Assembly: GCA_017311185.1 (NCBI GenBank)
Contig: JAESUZ010001712.1
Span: 1,984,001 to 2,048,000 of the forward strand
Origin: Proteles cristata cristata
Taxonomy: Eukaryota; Chordata; Mammalia; Carnivora; Hyaenidae
Reading direction: 5' to 3'
Length of the DNA: 64,000 nt
Every line of letters begins with the position of its first letter. Position 1 is the stretch's first letter. The notes beneath the pieces were generated by a model. The model was given only the letters and a program-made list of their open reading frames with translations. It searched no databases and had not been told where the DNA came from. Positions 1 to 11,765 of the stretch are shown here, one piece after another. The position numbers and the translations under genes were made by a program.

Positions 1-125
1 TGCCCTGCCACTTAGAGTTAAGTAGGCCTGGGCAAGAGTTTTGTCTTTTCCTGAGTCCTGGTCTCCTCATCTATAAAATAGACATGTGATCCTTCCCTTG
101 CTTACTTCGCAGGGCTGCTCCAAAT
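1..125 (+). repeat. MIR SINE fragment
   Basis: The segment has the wording of a mammalian-wide interspersed repeat: a cluster like 'gtctcctcatctataaaata' is the conserved MIR core. It is old and diverged, and its borders are approximate. Confidence 0.5.
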
Positions 126-267
126 CCACCAGAAAGAACGAATGGACGTGAAAGCACTGTATGTGGCATAGTAGTATATCCTCCATGTGAGGTCTAAGGA
201 CACAAACAATGTGAAGAGGCTTTATCAGTTTGATGATGATTAGGACATTAGTTCCTAAAGCAGAAAT

Positions 268-450
268 GGAATAACAAGTTATAGGAGAATCACTTGTAGG
301 TTTGTTGAAACACAGACTGCTGACCCATGCCCCCAGAATTTCTAATTCAGTGTTCTGAGGTAGGGCCCCATAATCTGGAGTTTTAACCAGTTCCCAGGTG
401 ACCCGGATATTGCTGGACCGGGACCTAACTTTGAGAAATACTGGTCTTGA
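268..450 (+). repeat. MER20-like hAT-Charlie transposon fossil
   Basis: The stretch matches the remembered MER20 pattern: an internal 'cagaatttctaattcagt' block, a 'ccaggtgac' block and an end 'ctttgagaaatactgg'. It is non-autonomous and encodes nothing. The family name is from memory of the consensus. Confidence 0.65.
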
Positions 451-607
451 GATCCACTCTTCCCTTACCATAACAATAGGGGGTATCAGAGAGCAGCAAA
501 TACACAGTCCCCTAGGAAGCCAGTGGAAATCCTCATCAAAAGTCCCTCCATTCCAGTCTGAGAAATGGCAGAAGAGGGGGCTGAAATCATGAATTATTTA
601 GATTTAT

Positions 608-725
608 AGTCGCCACGTGACCTTGGCAACAAGTTATTTAACTTCTGCTGAATCGCTATCTGTAAAATGGGGGAAATAACCTGAAAGATAGTGGGATGAT
701 TTGATTAATGTTTGCTGAGAATTAG
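608..725 (+). repeat. MIR SINE fragment
   Basis: It contains the MIR core words 'gtgaccttggcaacaagtta' and 'ctgtaaaatggggg'. From 730 to about 1735 I recognise no gene and no clear repeat; the composition is ordinary and AT-rich. Confidence 0.7.
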
Positions 726-1734
726 AACTTCCAAAGAAAATTGAAATGCATAGGTAATAAATTATTCTGGGAATTTCTTATTCCGAGGACTTTTTATAAA
801 TGTCTGCACTTTGAACACTTCCAACTCATTCATAAACATTGGTTGCCATCATTGAATTTCCAATTGTTGAAGAGTTTAGAGGGCAATACTTTCAATGCAT
901 TCATTATATCCAGAATGGAAAATAACTCTAGACCTAAGTGACAGGCTAAGAGCAGATGAGAAGACAGTCATCCAGGGGATGAAGGTGACCACCTTCTGAT
1001 GAGGCTCCTGATAGGGAGGAATCCATTTAGGGTTTTTACAAAGAAGCATTCCAAAACTGCTGGAATATGTACTCTAAAAATTCTGAGATCAGTTCTCAGG
1101 GATTACTCTTTGCAGACTGAATTAATCCTTCAGCCATCATTTACTTATCCCCAGTATGTTCCAGGCTCTGGTCTGCAGGGGACACAGCTGTGAATAAGAG
1201 ACAAAGACTCTGATGTCCTGGGGGTTGGGCTCCAGATGTTCACTGAAGTGAGGGCCCTTATCTCTGGCCTGGGGGCCCCTCCCCCATCCCGGTCAATCCC
1301 CCATTGACCTTAGTCTAATCTATGAAACTATTCCACTGCTACTTATAACTGAACTGCCATTCCTTTTTGAAATTCTGGGGAAAAAATTTTGCTTTGGAGA
1401 TCATCCGTTGGCTTTTTGTAATTTGAGTGTCTTAGTGATATTTTAGAACATGACCAATTTTAATTCTCTGTATAATTTCCCCACAAATATCATCATGTCA
1501 TCTCACTAATCAAAATGTCCAACTCAGTTGTCACTGATGATTGCATTGTATAGGTTTTAATGATACAAATTAAATATCAGGACTTGAGCTTGGTAAGTCC
1601 TTAATTTTAAGAATAAATTCTTTTGGGATTAAGAAAAAGATTAATTGCTGTTGAGAAGTGGTGGAAGGATTTTGTGGCTGTGGATATAGTTTTTAGGTTT
1701 TGGAATTGAGTTGAAGAAGGTAGGTAGGACTTAA

Positions 1735-1885
1735 ATCAAGAAACCTGACCTCCAGCCTGGCATTGTCACTCACTAGCTATGTGGCGTGAGACCAGTGATT
1801 TTCTCTCTCTGCACTAGAACCTCCTCCTCTATAAACTGGAAGAGAGGGAAACTAAACTAGATGAACTCTAAAGTCTAATGCTCCA
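1735..1885 (+). repeat. MIR-like fragment
   Basis: A diverged MIR is suggested by 'cactcactagctatgtg' followed by a pyrimidine-rich stretch and 'cctctataaactgg'. The borders are uncertain. Confidence 0.5.
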
Positions 1886-2094
1886 CTGTGGGAAATGTGA
1901 AGGATTCCATTACCCAATTTCCTACAGCGATGTCAAGAGGATTGTATTCTAAGTACAGGGTTGGTGCACTATAGTTTATGAGCTGCCTGTTCTCTGAGGG
2001 CCCGTAGGCAAAACTTGGTTTTTATATTTTTTCATGTTTGGGAAAGATCAAAAGAGAATATTATTTTGTGCCACATAAGAATTATAGGAAGTTC

Positions 2095-2282
2095 AAATTT
2101 CTGTGTTTATAAATAAAGTTTTATTGGAACATAGCTACACTCATTTATATATTGTCGATGACCGGTTTTGCATGAAAGCAATAGAATTGGGTAGCTGGGA
2201 GAGAGACACACACTGTCAGCACAGTCTAAAATATTTACTACTTAGTCCTTTATAGAAAAACGTTTGCTGATCTTTGCTTTAA
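2095..2282 (-). repeat. hAT-Charlie-type non-autonomous DNA transposon
   Basis: The words 'aataaagttttattggaaca' and 'taaaatatttactacttagt' are those of a common mammalian hAT-Charlie repeat. I am not sure of the exact family. The stretch 2283-2680 shows only a poly(A) run near 2485 and no gene. Confidence 0.5.
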
Positions 2283-2689
2283 AGCATTGTTCAAGTCTAT
2301 TCTGAATCTATTGAGAAACAAGAATCCTTAAGAGAATTTCAATTACATGAAATGTAATTTTCTTAACTGAGGACTTTGAGGTCTTACCCTCAATTTCACA
2401 TCACATTATTCTGTAATGACAGCAAATCTATATTATCAGACATAGTAAGTGTACATTGCTTATCAACCATTGTGGGGAAATGTTAAAAAAAAAAAAAAAA
2501 AGACCTTTCTGTGGAAAAAATATCTAATAATCCTCTCAGAAGAAATTTCAAATCAGAGAATCACAACATGAAGAACCAAGTGATGAAGGGTTTTGTAAAT
2601 CCCCAAAAGCATCAACCATGAAGAAAAAGATTGCTGTATTGGATAATGTTACAATTTTGAAGTTCTGTATGAAAAAGACACCACAAATT

Positions 2690-3595
2690 TCTTGTTTAAA
2701 AAAAACAAAAATGACAGAATTCTCCTACTGATTGAAGTGCTAGATGGAAAAAAAAACTCAGCTGTTTGGAAAAACAGTTTGGCAATTTCTTATGAAGTTA
2801 AATATACACATAACCATAAGACTTGGCCCTTTTATGCCTTAACACTTACCCAAGAGAAATTGAGACATGTTCACACAACATTCTGTACTTAAATGTTCAT
2901 AATAATGTTATTTGTAACAACCTAAATTTCCATCACTTAGTGAATGGATAAAGAAATGCATTACAACCATACAATGAAATACTACTTGACGATGATGAAA
3001 AGGAATAAACTATTGATAGGTGGAGAAACATGGATCAATTTCAAAGTATTATGCTAAAGGAAAGAAGCCATACATACTGAATTATGTATTCATGAGACAT
3101 ATATTCAACAGACTCATACTTAGGAGTCTGTTGGTAGGATATTGAGGAAAAGGCAGAACTATAGTGAGTAAGAGCAGATCTGTGCTTGCCTGGGACTAGA
3201 GGGGAGGGGAGAGGATTGACTGGGGTCACAAGGGAACTTTTGGGACATGGGAACCTTTTTTTTAATCTTTTACTTTTGAGAGGCAGAGACAGAGTATGAG
3301 CAGGGGAGGGGCAGAGAGAGAGGGAGACACAGAATCCAAAGCAGGCTCCAGGTTCTAAGCTGTCAACACAGAGCCCATAAGACTGGAACCATTGAACCAC
3401 AAGATCATGACCTGAGCCAAAGTTGGATGCTTAACTAACTAAACCACCCAGGTACTCCACAAGGGAAGCTTTTTATACCATAACTGCAGTAATTACATAA
3501 TTATATACATTTGTAAAATATCAGATTGTAAGCTTAACTTGATTACATGTGTTTTATATAACTATACCTCAATAAAGTTGATTCACAATGGAAAG
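2690..3595 (+). repeat. L1 3' end (old), interrupted by a SINE
   Basis: The text carries L1 3'-end landmarks: 'aacagtttggcaatttctta', a 'gaatggataaagaaatgc' block, 'aatgaaatactacttgac' and a final 'acctcaataaagttgatt'. A felid SINE at 3250-3458 splits it. The reading frame is broken, so this is a dead 5'-truncated copy. Confidence 0.7.
3250..3458 (-). mobile_element. Felid tRNA-derived SINE
   Basis: Reverse copy inside an L1 3' end: the T-rich tail is on the left, the GA-rich middle follows, and the head complement 'accacccaggtactcc' is on the right. Several substitutions suggest an older copy. Confidence 0.85.
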
Positions 3596-4210
3596 GTACA
3601 GATTGGAAGATTATGTTTGCAGTACATGTAACTGATGAAAGATTGGTACCTACATTATACAAAGAACTGTTAGGGAATTGCAAATCATCACACAATGAGA
3701 CTTCATTCGCTAGTAGATTGGCAGAGATGAAAAATCTGACAAGGTCAAGTGTTGGCAAGAAAGAACACCAGAACACTTATACTTTGCTGTTGGGAGTTTA
3801 AACCAGAACTGGTTTTTGGAAATAATCTGGCATTATCTGATAGAGTTGAAGATGCACATACCTGTGATCCAGCAACCTCACTCCTATGGTATGTTCCAGA
3901 GAAACTCTTGTGTATGTGTTCCCAAGGACAAGATAAGAACATTCAGAGCAGTATGAGGAACCCAAATGCCCCTCAACAGTAGAATGTATAGAATAGTAGA
4001 ATGTGTATCAATGTGATACACAATGGAATACTAATCATCAGTGAAGATGGATGAGTCTACAGCTATCAACACCAAGAAGAAAGACTCACCAATGTAATAT
4101 TAACAGAAAAGAGCAAGTTGCAAAAGAATACATGGAATATGATACCATTGACATAAAGTGTTCAAAAGGAAGGAAAACTAAACACGTGGGAAAGTCTAAA
4201 AACATGTCAT
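3596..4210 (+). repeat. Second L1 3'-end fragment
   Basis: The stretch runs from late ORF2-like text ('gggaattgcaaatcatcaca', 'agcaacctcactcctatggt') into 3'UTR-like text ('cacaatggaatactaatcat'). It is in the same orientation as the preceding L1. Stop codons interrupt every frame. Confidence 0.65.
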
Positions 4211-5100
4211 AAACCTATAGAAAAGAAGCAAAATAATTACTATATGAAATTCAGCCCGGTGGTTGTTCCTGAGGAAGAGGCACAAAGTGCTCTAGGGAGT
4301 TTCAAAAGTGCTAGCCATGTTTTATTAGTTAAGCTGACTATAAGCCTGTTTTATTATTGTTCTTTATATTTTATCTACATTTATGTGTATTGTTTGGTAG
4401 TTTTCAAAAGTTTTAAGTGGAATAAAATAACTTCTAAACAGAATTTTAAGAGGAAGGCAACTTAATAGAAAAAATGGTTATGAGCAGATAATTCACAATA
4501 GGAAATCTAAATGCCAGTACACATGCGAAAAGATGTTCAACCACGCTAGTGAGTAATTGGGGAAAGACAAATGAAAAGAACAAAGATATGTCCATAATAA
4601 GCCATTAGTATAGTATGATAATATTAAGGCAGAATTTAAAAACATTTAAAATAATACTGTAAATTGTTTACGCATATATGAAGAGATAAAGAATAGAAAC
4701 ATGCATCGGAATAGCACACATCAAATTCAGGGCAGTGGCTACAGCGAATGATAGAGAGACATGGGATTAGGGGAGATTGTAAAGGGGCTTGAGTTGGATC
4801 TCTAACATGTCTAAAGGGGAAAAGATCTGAAACAAATATAGCAAAACTAAAATCGGGTAAATCTCAGTAGTTCATTTGTTTTTCTCTCCTCTCTTCTAGA
4901 GGTTTGGAATATAACTTTATAACTTATTAAAAGAATGAGTTAGCAGCCTTTTCATTCCTCATGTGTGGTCTGGACAACCTTATAGAAATGAAATTTAAAC
5001 CATTCTATTCAAAATTGTCTAGAGTTTTGAAACTCAAAGCCCTGACTTCCTTGCCTTTTCCTACAAAAATCTGTCTTCCAGTTACAGATGTTACTTCTTG
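4211..5100. other. Intergenic stretch, nothing recognised
   Basis: AT-rich sequence, perhaps partly old L1 3'UTR at its left end ('tatatgaaattcagcccggt'). I see no gene, RNA or regulatory element that I can support. Confidence 0.4.
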
Positions 5101-5312
5101 GGGCGCCTGGGTGACTCAGTCGGTTGAGTGTCTGACTTCAGCTCAGGTCATGATATGTGGTTCGTGGGTTCAGGCCCCACATTAGGCTCTGTGCTGACAA
5201 CTCTGGAGGCTGCTTTGTATTCTCTGTCTCCCTCTCTCTCTGCTCCTTCCTTGCTCACACTCTGTCTCTCTCTCCCTCAAAATAAATAAACATTAAAAAA
5301 AAAATTTAAAGT
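5101..5312 (+). mobile_element. Felid SINE (first of a head-to-tail pair)
   Basis: The head 'gggcgcctgggtgactcagt' opens right after 'agatgttacttcttg'. The B-box-like 'ggttcaggcccc', the CT tract and an AATAAA-bearing A tail follow. A second SINE starts in its tail. Confidence 0.93.
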
Positions 5313-5543
5313 GGGGCGCCTGGGTGGCTTAGTCAGTTAAGCGTCCGACTTTCGCTTGGGTCATGATCTCGCGGTTCGTGGGTTCGAGTCCCGTGTCAGG
5401 CTCTGTGCTGACTGCCAGCTCAGAGCCTGGAGCCTGTTTCAGTCTGTGACTCCCCTCTGACCCTCCCTGCTCACGCTGTTTCTCTCTCTCTCTCCTAGAA
5501 ATAAATAAAACATTAAAAAAAAAATTTAAAAAAAAAATTTAAA
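5313..5543 (+). mobile_element. Felid SINE (second of a head-to-tail pair)
   Basis: A full copy with head, 'gtgggttcgagtcccgtg' B box, CT tract and A tail. It is followed by 'agatgttatttcttg', a near-copy of the sequence before the first SINE, so one target duplication brackets both copies. Confidence 0.93.
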
Positions 5544-6696
5544 GATGTTATTTCTTGTTGGATTCACATTTTTGGGTGGCTAGCCGAAAAAATGTACTTA
5601 CCTCATACAAGCATACCTTGGAGAAAATGTAGGTTCAGTTCTAGACCACTGCACTAAAGTAAATCAAATGAATTTTTTTTCCTAGTGCATATAAAAGTTA
5701 TGTTTACACTATACTGTATGTGATTAAGTGTGCGATGGCATTATGCCTAAAAAATAATATACATGCCTTAATTAAATGCAGTTTGTTGCCAAAGAAAATA
5801 CTAATCATAATCCAAGCTTTCAGCAATTTTTTGTCATCTTTTTGCTGGTAGAGGGTCTTGCCTGGATGTTGATGACTGCTGACCAATCATGGTGGTGGTT
5901 GCTGAAGGTTGGGGTGGCTGCAGCAATTTCTTAAAATAAGACAACAATGAAATTTGCCACATGAATGAACTCTTCCTTTCACGAAGTCCATACTGTTTGA
6001 GAGCATTTTACCCACAGTGGAACTTCTTTCAAATTGGAGTCAATCCCCTCCAACCCTGAGGCTGCTTCATCAACTAAGTTTCTGTCATATTCTTAATCCT
6101 TTGTTGTCATTTCAACCATCTTCACAGCATTTTCACCAGGAGTAGATTCCATCTCAGGAAACCACTGTCTTTGCTCATCCATAAGAAGCAAGTCTTCCAC
6201 TCAAGTTCGATCATGAGACTGACTGCAGCGATTCAGTCCCATCATCAGGCTCCACTTCTAACTCTAGTTCTCTTGCTATTTCCACCACATTTGCAGTTAC
6301 TTCCATCACTGAGGACTTGAACCCCTCCAAGTCGTCCATGAGGGTTGGAGTCAACTTCTTCCAAACCCCTTTTCATGTTGATACTTTGATCTCTTTCAAA
6401 GAACCATAGATGTTTTCAATGGCATCTAGAATGGTCAGTCCTATCCAGAAGGTTTTCCATTTACTTTGCTAAGATCCATCAGAGGAGTCAGGATCTATGG
6501 GAGCTATAGCCTTACAAAATATATCTTATTAAACAATAATACTTGCAAGTCAAAATTACTCCTTGATCCATAAACTGCACAATGGATGTTGTGTTAGCAG
6601 GCATAAAACAACATTCATCTTATTGTACATCTCCATCAGCACTCTTGAGTGACCATTAGACAGTCAATGAGCAGTCATATTTTGAAAGGAACTTTT

Positions 6697-7484
6697 TCAT
6701 ACAAAAATACTAATTCAAAGGGATACATGCACTCTGATGTTTATAGCAGCATTATCTACAATAGCCAAATTATGTAAACTGCTCAGTCTATCCACTGATG
6801 ATAAAGAAGATATTCTTTATCTTTAAAGAAAATATTCCATTATATATTGATACAATGGAATGTTACTCAGCCATCAAGAAGAATGAGATCTTATCATTTG
6901 CAATGACATGGGTGGAGATAGAAAGTATAATGCTAAGTGAAATGCATCAGTCAGAGAAAGACAAATACCACTATTTCACTCATAGGTGCAATTAAAGAAA
7001 CAAAACAAATGAGCAAAGGGAGGGTGTGTGTGGAAAGCAAACCAGTAAGAGACTCTTAACTACCAAGAATAAGCTGATAGTTGCCAGAAGGGAGGTGGGT
7101 GGGAGGATGAGTTAAATAGGTGATGGGGATTAAAGAGGGCACTTGTGATGAACACCGGGTGTTGTACGGAAGTGTTGAATCACTATATTGTACACCTGAA
7201 TCTAATATTACACTGTATGTTAACTAACTGGAATTGTAAACTAAAACTTTTTAAATAGTTTTTGTTTATTTATTTTGAGAGAGAGAGAAAGCACGGGTAG
7301 GGGCAGAGAGAGAGGGAGAGAGAGAATCCCAAGCAGGCTCTACACTGTCAGCACAGAGTACCATGAGGGGCTTGAACTCACGACCTAAGTTGAAACCAAG
7401 AGTCAGATACTTAACCCATTGAGACACCCAAAGCCCCTTAAATTAAAACTTTGTTATTAAAAAAAAAAAAAAAAAGGAAACTTT
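6697..7484 (+). mobile_element. L1 3' end inserted into Tigger1
   Basis: A 5'-truncated carnivore L1: late ORF2-like words 'atggaatgttactcagccat' and 'aaagtataatgctaagtgaa', then a G-rich 3'UTR and a poly(A) run at about 7459-7476. Near-copies of 'aaaggaa(a)cttttt' flank both ends, giving a target-site duplication. A SINE lies inside it at 7250-7437. Confidence 0.85.
7250..7437 (-). mobile_element. Felid SINE inside the L1 3' end
   Basis: Reverse copy: 'gtttatttattttgagagag' on the left and the diverged head complement 'gagacacccaaagcccc' on the right. It is the third layer in a SINE-in-L1-in-Tigger1 nest. Confidence 0.82.
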
Positions 7485-7554
7485 TTTCCTGAGCAGTTGG
7501 TCACAACAGTGGGCTTACAATATTCAATAAACCATGTTGTAAACAGTGGTGCTG

Positions 7555-7947
7555 TCAGCCAGGCTTTGTTGTTCCATTTACAGAGCCCTGGCAGAGAGTA
7601 AATTCAACGTAATTCTTAAGGGCCCTAGGATCGTCAGAGTAGTAAATGGGTATTGTCTTCAACTTAAAGTCACCAGTCACATTAGCCCTTAACAAGAGAC
7701 TTAGTTTGTTCTTTGAAGCTTTGAAACCAGGCACTGACTTCTCTCTGGCTATGCAAGTCCTAGATGGCATCTTCTTCCAATATAAAGCTGTTTTGTATAG
7801 ACTGAATATCTGTTGTTTAGAGTAGCCACTGTCATCAATTATCTCAGCCACATCTTCTGGGTAACTTGCTGCAGTTTCTACATCAGCACTTGCTGCCTCT
7901 CCTTGCACTTTTATGTTACGGAGACAGGTTCTTTCCTTCAAGCTCAT
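7555..7947 (-). pseudogene. Tigger1 transposase fragment
   Basis: A 130-codon open piece of the decayed transposase of the surrounding Tigger1. Visible family words include '[20 protein letters not shown]', '[13 protein letters not shown]' and '[20 protein letters not shown]', which resemble the central part of TIGD/JRK-type pogo transposases. It lacks the DNA-binding N-terminus in frame and is cut at the L1 insertion. There is no sign of an exon structure or promoter, so I read it as a relic and not as a domesticated gene. Confidence 0.8.
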
Positions 7948-8300
7948 GAACCATCCTGTGCTTGCTTAAAACATTTTTGTGCAGCTTCCTCACCTCTCTC
8001 AGCCTTCACAGAACTGAGGAGAGTTAGGGCCTTGCTCTGGATTAGGCTTTGGCTGAAGGGAATGTTGTGGCTGGTTTGATCTTCTATCTAAACTACTGAA
8101 ACTTTCTCCACACCAGCAGTAAGGCTATTTTGCTTTCTTATCATTCCCCTGTTCACTGGAAAAGCACTTTTAATTTCTTCTAGGAACTTTTCTGTTGCGT
8201 TGACAACTGGCTAACTGGCACAAGAGACCTAGCTTTCAGCCAATCTCAGCTTTTGACATACCTTCCTCACTAAGCTTAATCATTTCTAGCTTTGGGTTTA

Positions 8301-8514
8301 TTTTTTTAAATGTTTAATGTTTAATGTTTATTTCTGAGAGAGAGAGACAGAGCATGAGCAGGGGAGAGGCAGAGAGAGAAGGAGACACATAATCCAAAGC
8401 AGCCTCCAGGCTCTGAGCCGTCATCACAGAGCCCAATACAGGCTCTCATGAACTGCGAGACCATGGCCTGAGCCAAAGTGACACGGCCAATCGACTGAAC
8501 CACCCACGTGCCCC
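8301..8514 (-). mobile_element. Felid SINE inside Tigger1
   Basis: Reverse copy flanked by 'tctagctttgggttta' (left) and 'tctagctttggattta' (right), a 16-base target duplication with one difference. The left tail holds three tandem copies of the unit 'tgtttaa'. Confidence 0.92.
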
Positions 8515-9024
8515 TCTAGCTTTGGATTTACAGTGAAAGACGTGTAACTCTTGGTTTCACTTGAACACTTAGAGGCCGTTGTAGGGCTATGAATTGGCTT
8601 AATTTCAATATCGTTGTATCTCAGGGAATAGGGAGGCCCAAGGATTGGGAGAGAGATGAGAGAGAGGCGTGGTCTGTCTGCGGAGCAGTCAGAACACACA
8701 CAATGTTTATGAAGTTTGCCATCTTGGATGGAGGCAGTTTGTGGCACCTAAAAACAACACAATAGTAGTACAGAAGATTGCTGATCACAAATCACCATAA
8801 CAAATACAATAATAATGGGACAATTTGAAATATTTCAAGAATACCAAAATGTGACACAGAGACGTGAAATGAGCAAATGGTATTGGGAAAGTGATGCTGA
8901 TGGACTTGCTCAAGTCAGGGTTACCACAAACCTTCAATTAGTAAATAAATAAATAAATAAAACAAAAAAAACATTTCCTGAGAAGTGCAATAAAGGGAAA
9001 TACAATAAGATGAGGCATGCCCTT

Positions 9025-9221
9025 ATAACAAAACTATCAAATGCTGTAAATGTTATTGGTCCCTAAGTAATTACACCTTTGATGTTATCACCTTGCTTCT
9101 TGCACTCGCAGCAGGAAATGGCTGAAAGAGCTTGGAGAAAATGTGGTGTCCCCAGAAGCCACTCATATCATGGCTAGTCTTGGCCTGAGACCTCCCCCCA
9201 GGGAGCTTAGAAAGCCTCTCT
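9025..9221. other. Intergenic stretch, nothing recognised
   Basis: No supported feature. The two sides of the next SINE, 'gaaagcctctct' and 'gaaagcttctcc', show that the sequence was continuous before the SINE inserted. Confidence 0.4.
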
Positions 9222-9391
9222 GGGGGCGCCTGGGTAACTCAGTCTTGATTTTGACTCAGGTCAGGATCTCACGGTTGGTGAGATCAAGCATTGAGTGGCA
9301 CTCCTCACTGACATCATGGAGCCTGCTTGGGATTCTCTCTTTCTCCCTCTCTCTCTACTCCTCCACCCTCAAAATAAATAAACTGAAAAAA
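9222..9391 (+). mobile_element. Felid SINE
   Basis: Head 'gggggcgcctgggtaactca', an internal deletion in the tRNA-like part, CT tract and 'aaaataaataaact' tail. It is flanked by a 12-base imperfect target duplication. Confidence 0.88.
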
Positions 9392-10364
9392 GAAAGCTTC
9401 TCCGTATTTTAAGTGGCTTGAATGGACCAGCCCACAGTGTTCGTAATAGTTGTATATATACATATATACATTTTTCAGAATTTCTATTCAGCATGGATTT
9501 GTGAAGCGCCCAGAGAGGCAGGAGAATGGATGTATTCCAGTTGTGGGCATGAATGCCTATTGTCACTCGCTTTCCTTAGGGGTGGTCTAAAACTGTGCAG
9601 TTGTAAGGATGAGATCCCAAGTTCAAACCTGACTACTCAGTAAGGTGTCTCCTCACTGCCTTTGGGCAGCATCCTATGGCAGTGACTTGGCACCAGCCTG
9701 GAAACAACCCAAAGCAGAGACCTAACCAGGTCCGCTGAGGAGGAAGTTTCTTTGCTCTGAACCCGCCATCTGGACTTTAGCATCAGAAGCTACACTCATC
9801 TGCTCTTGAGAATTACTGAAGTCTTGTAAAAATTATGAAATAGAGAAAATTCATAAAACCGGGATTATTATAAGGAAAAGCAAACAGAATCCTTACTGGA
9901 TTGTCAACAAATCTGAACAGAAGAAATCAGAGGCCGGGCAGAAATCAGATTTTGAACGAAAAGAAAACAGCACAAGGTATTGACGAGGGGTGAAGCTCTG
10001 ATATACCTTTTGGGTCAAAAGGGCCACAGAGCTTCTGAATCATTATTTAATGCCACCAGAGAAAGTCCATGGAGCTGCAGTTCAATTAATTACTCAGAAG
10101 ATTCATGGGGTCTGGGGAAAAACCATGTTCTGTTAGTAACGTAGTTTTAGGTTCCATTAGGGATGTCACAGTCTGATTACCAGTAGAGCTGAGACAGAGA
10201 CTCAGGGGGCTTGCTCCCTAGAAACGTAAAGTTGATATAAATGTGGAGAGTTGTGTCTGAAAATCCTTTTATCTGAAGTGTTGTCCTGGGGGTGAGGGGA
10301 GAGTTATCAAAACTGCTTCTCAGTGTGAAATGACCCATGTGCCTCTGACGCCTCAGGCAAGAGT
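9392..10364. other. Intergenic stretch, nothing recognised
   Basis: Mixed unique-looking sequence without a coding frame that I can support. No RNA gene or recognised repeat. Confidence 0.4.
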
Positions 10365-10540
10365 GAGGTCATGATCAGCTCAGATCATGATCTCATGTTT
10401 TGTGAGTTCGAGCCCCCAATTGGGCTCTGTGCTGTCATTGTGGAGCCCCCTTTGGATCCTCTGTCTCCCTCTCTCTCTACTCCTCCCCTGCTCACATGCT
10501 CTCAGAGATAAATAAATACTTAAAAAAAGAAAGAAAGAAA
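10365..10540 (+). mobile_element. Felid SINE, 5' part lost or decayed
   Basis: The middle 'gtgagttcgagcccccaatt', CT tract and 'agataaataaatact' tail are clear, but the usual GGGGCGCC head cannot be made out. The tail ends in a (GAAA) run. Confidence 0.8.
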
Positions 10541-11070
10541 ATTCCAAACAGTTTCTCATAATCTATGATTTCAGAGACAATATTTGTCAACACTGTGTCG
10601 TTAATGTTAGTTAACACAAGTTTTTTTTTCACAGATTTTCCTTCCTACCTGAGGTAGACTTGGGGGTGGGGGAATGTTACCCATTAGTGGGGTCCACAGG
10701 AATACAAAATGCCCCTGCTAGAGAACAGGGCCATCTGCTGTTAGGCTTTGATTTTGTTTTCATTTTGTGCTTGCTTCAAAAAGGCAGAATCAGAGGGGGA
10801 ATGACGGCTTGATAATCTCTACCTTTGAGGTGCTGAGAACGGAGGGTTAAAGCAGCTTATTGAGGGATCTGGGAATTATAAATTAACCAGGGTCCATGAC
10901 TAAAAGGACTTCCTAAGATTATAGGCCCTAATAACATCCTTGGGGTGTTAATTTAGGAGCCTCCTGTCGGTCTCAGTCAAAAGGCTCCCAAACTTGTTTC
11001 CTGAGGCTTCACGGGAAGTTAGGACAGTGGGAAGCTGCAGTCACAGAGATGCGGTCACTCAGATGACTGA
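10541..11070. other. Intergenic stretch, nothing recognised
   Basis: No coding, RNA or clear repeat signal. A run 'ttgggggtggggga' near 10660 is the only compositional mark. Confidence 0.4.
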
Positions 11071-11204
11071 GGGGCATCTGGGTGGCTCAGTTGGCTAAAT
11101 AACCGACTCGATCTCAGCTCAGGTCTTGATCTCAGGGTTGTGAGCTCAAGCCCCGCATCGGGCTCCACATTGGGTGTGAAGAATATTTGGGAAAACAAAA
11201 AAGG
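11071..11204 (+). mobile_element. Felid SINE, truncated after the tRNA-like part
   Basis: The head 'ggggcatctgggtggctcag' and B box 'gtgagctcaagccccgca' are present. The CT tract is missing and a short A-rich end follows directly. Confidence 0.82.
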
Positions 11205-11765
11205 TATTGATTGAATTCATATAGTTTGGAGACTGAGAAGTTTATCAGGTCCAACCTTGGCTGATTCTGTGCATTAATTTCTTATATATGTGTAAACCAT
11301 GAGCCTCCTGTTGGTTGCAAAGGATCCTCAAATCCATATATGGATCAAACATTGTCTTTGGGCAAAATAAACATGTTTTCCACAGCAAATGGATGTAGAT
11401 GCTAATTGCAATTCAATATAATTTTAATTAAAAGTGTTGCTTAGCTCATAGCAGCTTTTTGTCATGCATATGTTCAAAGAGCCACAAATTTTAAAACAAA
11501 AGCTTATTAAAATTTAAAAAGTTGGGACCACTACTTTCCAGACTCAGCTGTCCTTCCTGACTTCATAGGGCAGTTTATTCCATCACTGAACAGTTGTGGG
11601 TGAATATTCCTGCCTCATTTAAGTTTCATCCTTTCCCCCAGATTCCCACTCTCTTTGCCTCAGGTGACCATGCAGAGAGAAGGGCTAGGATTAAAGTTCT
11701 CTCTCTTACAAATCCCATTAGTTATAGTTACTCTACGTTATGTATTTCTATTTAAAAATCGTTTG
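11205..11765. other. Intergenic stretch, nothing recognised
   Basis: AT-rich sequence without a supported gene or a repeat I can name. Confidence 0.4.

Larger units (their letters stand above)
5608..9024 (-). mobile_element. Tigger1 DNA transposon fossil with nested insertions
   Basis: This is a pogo/Tigger (Tc1-mariner superfamily) element read on the minus strand. The left end 'caagcatacctt' and right end 'tgaggcatgccc' are inverted repeats, each next to a TA dinucleotide as expected for this superfamily. After removing the nested L1+SINE (about 6697-7484) and the SINE at 8301-8514, about 2.4 kb remain, which is the usual full length of Tigger1. The transposase frame is broken by stops and by the L1 insertion, so the element cannot move on its own. 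Confidence 0.88.

Noticed and set aside
3041..3400. 119-codon minus-strand frame
   Set aside because: It crosses a SINE and an L1 3' end; the 'SLSLCPSPAHTLSL' text is the translated CT tract of the SINE, which recurs in other SINE frames.
5101..5543. tRNA genes within the SINE heads
   Set aside because: The heads derive from a tRNA and keep B-box-like bases, but the cloverleaf is not intact and the copies carry SINE tails.
7555..7947. Possible domesticated transposase gene
   Set aside because: It is one fragment of a Tigger1 broken by stops and an L1 insertion. It lacks the DNA-binding region in frame and has no promoter or introns.
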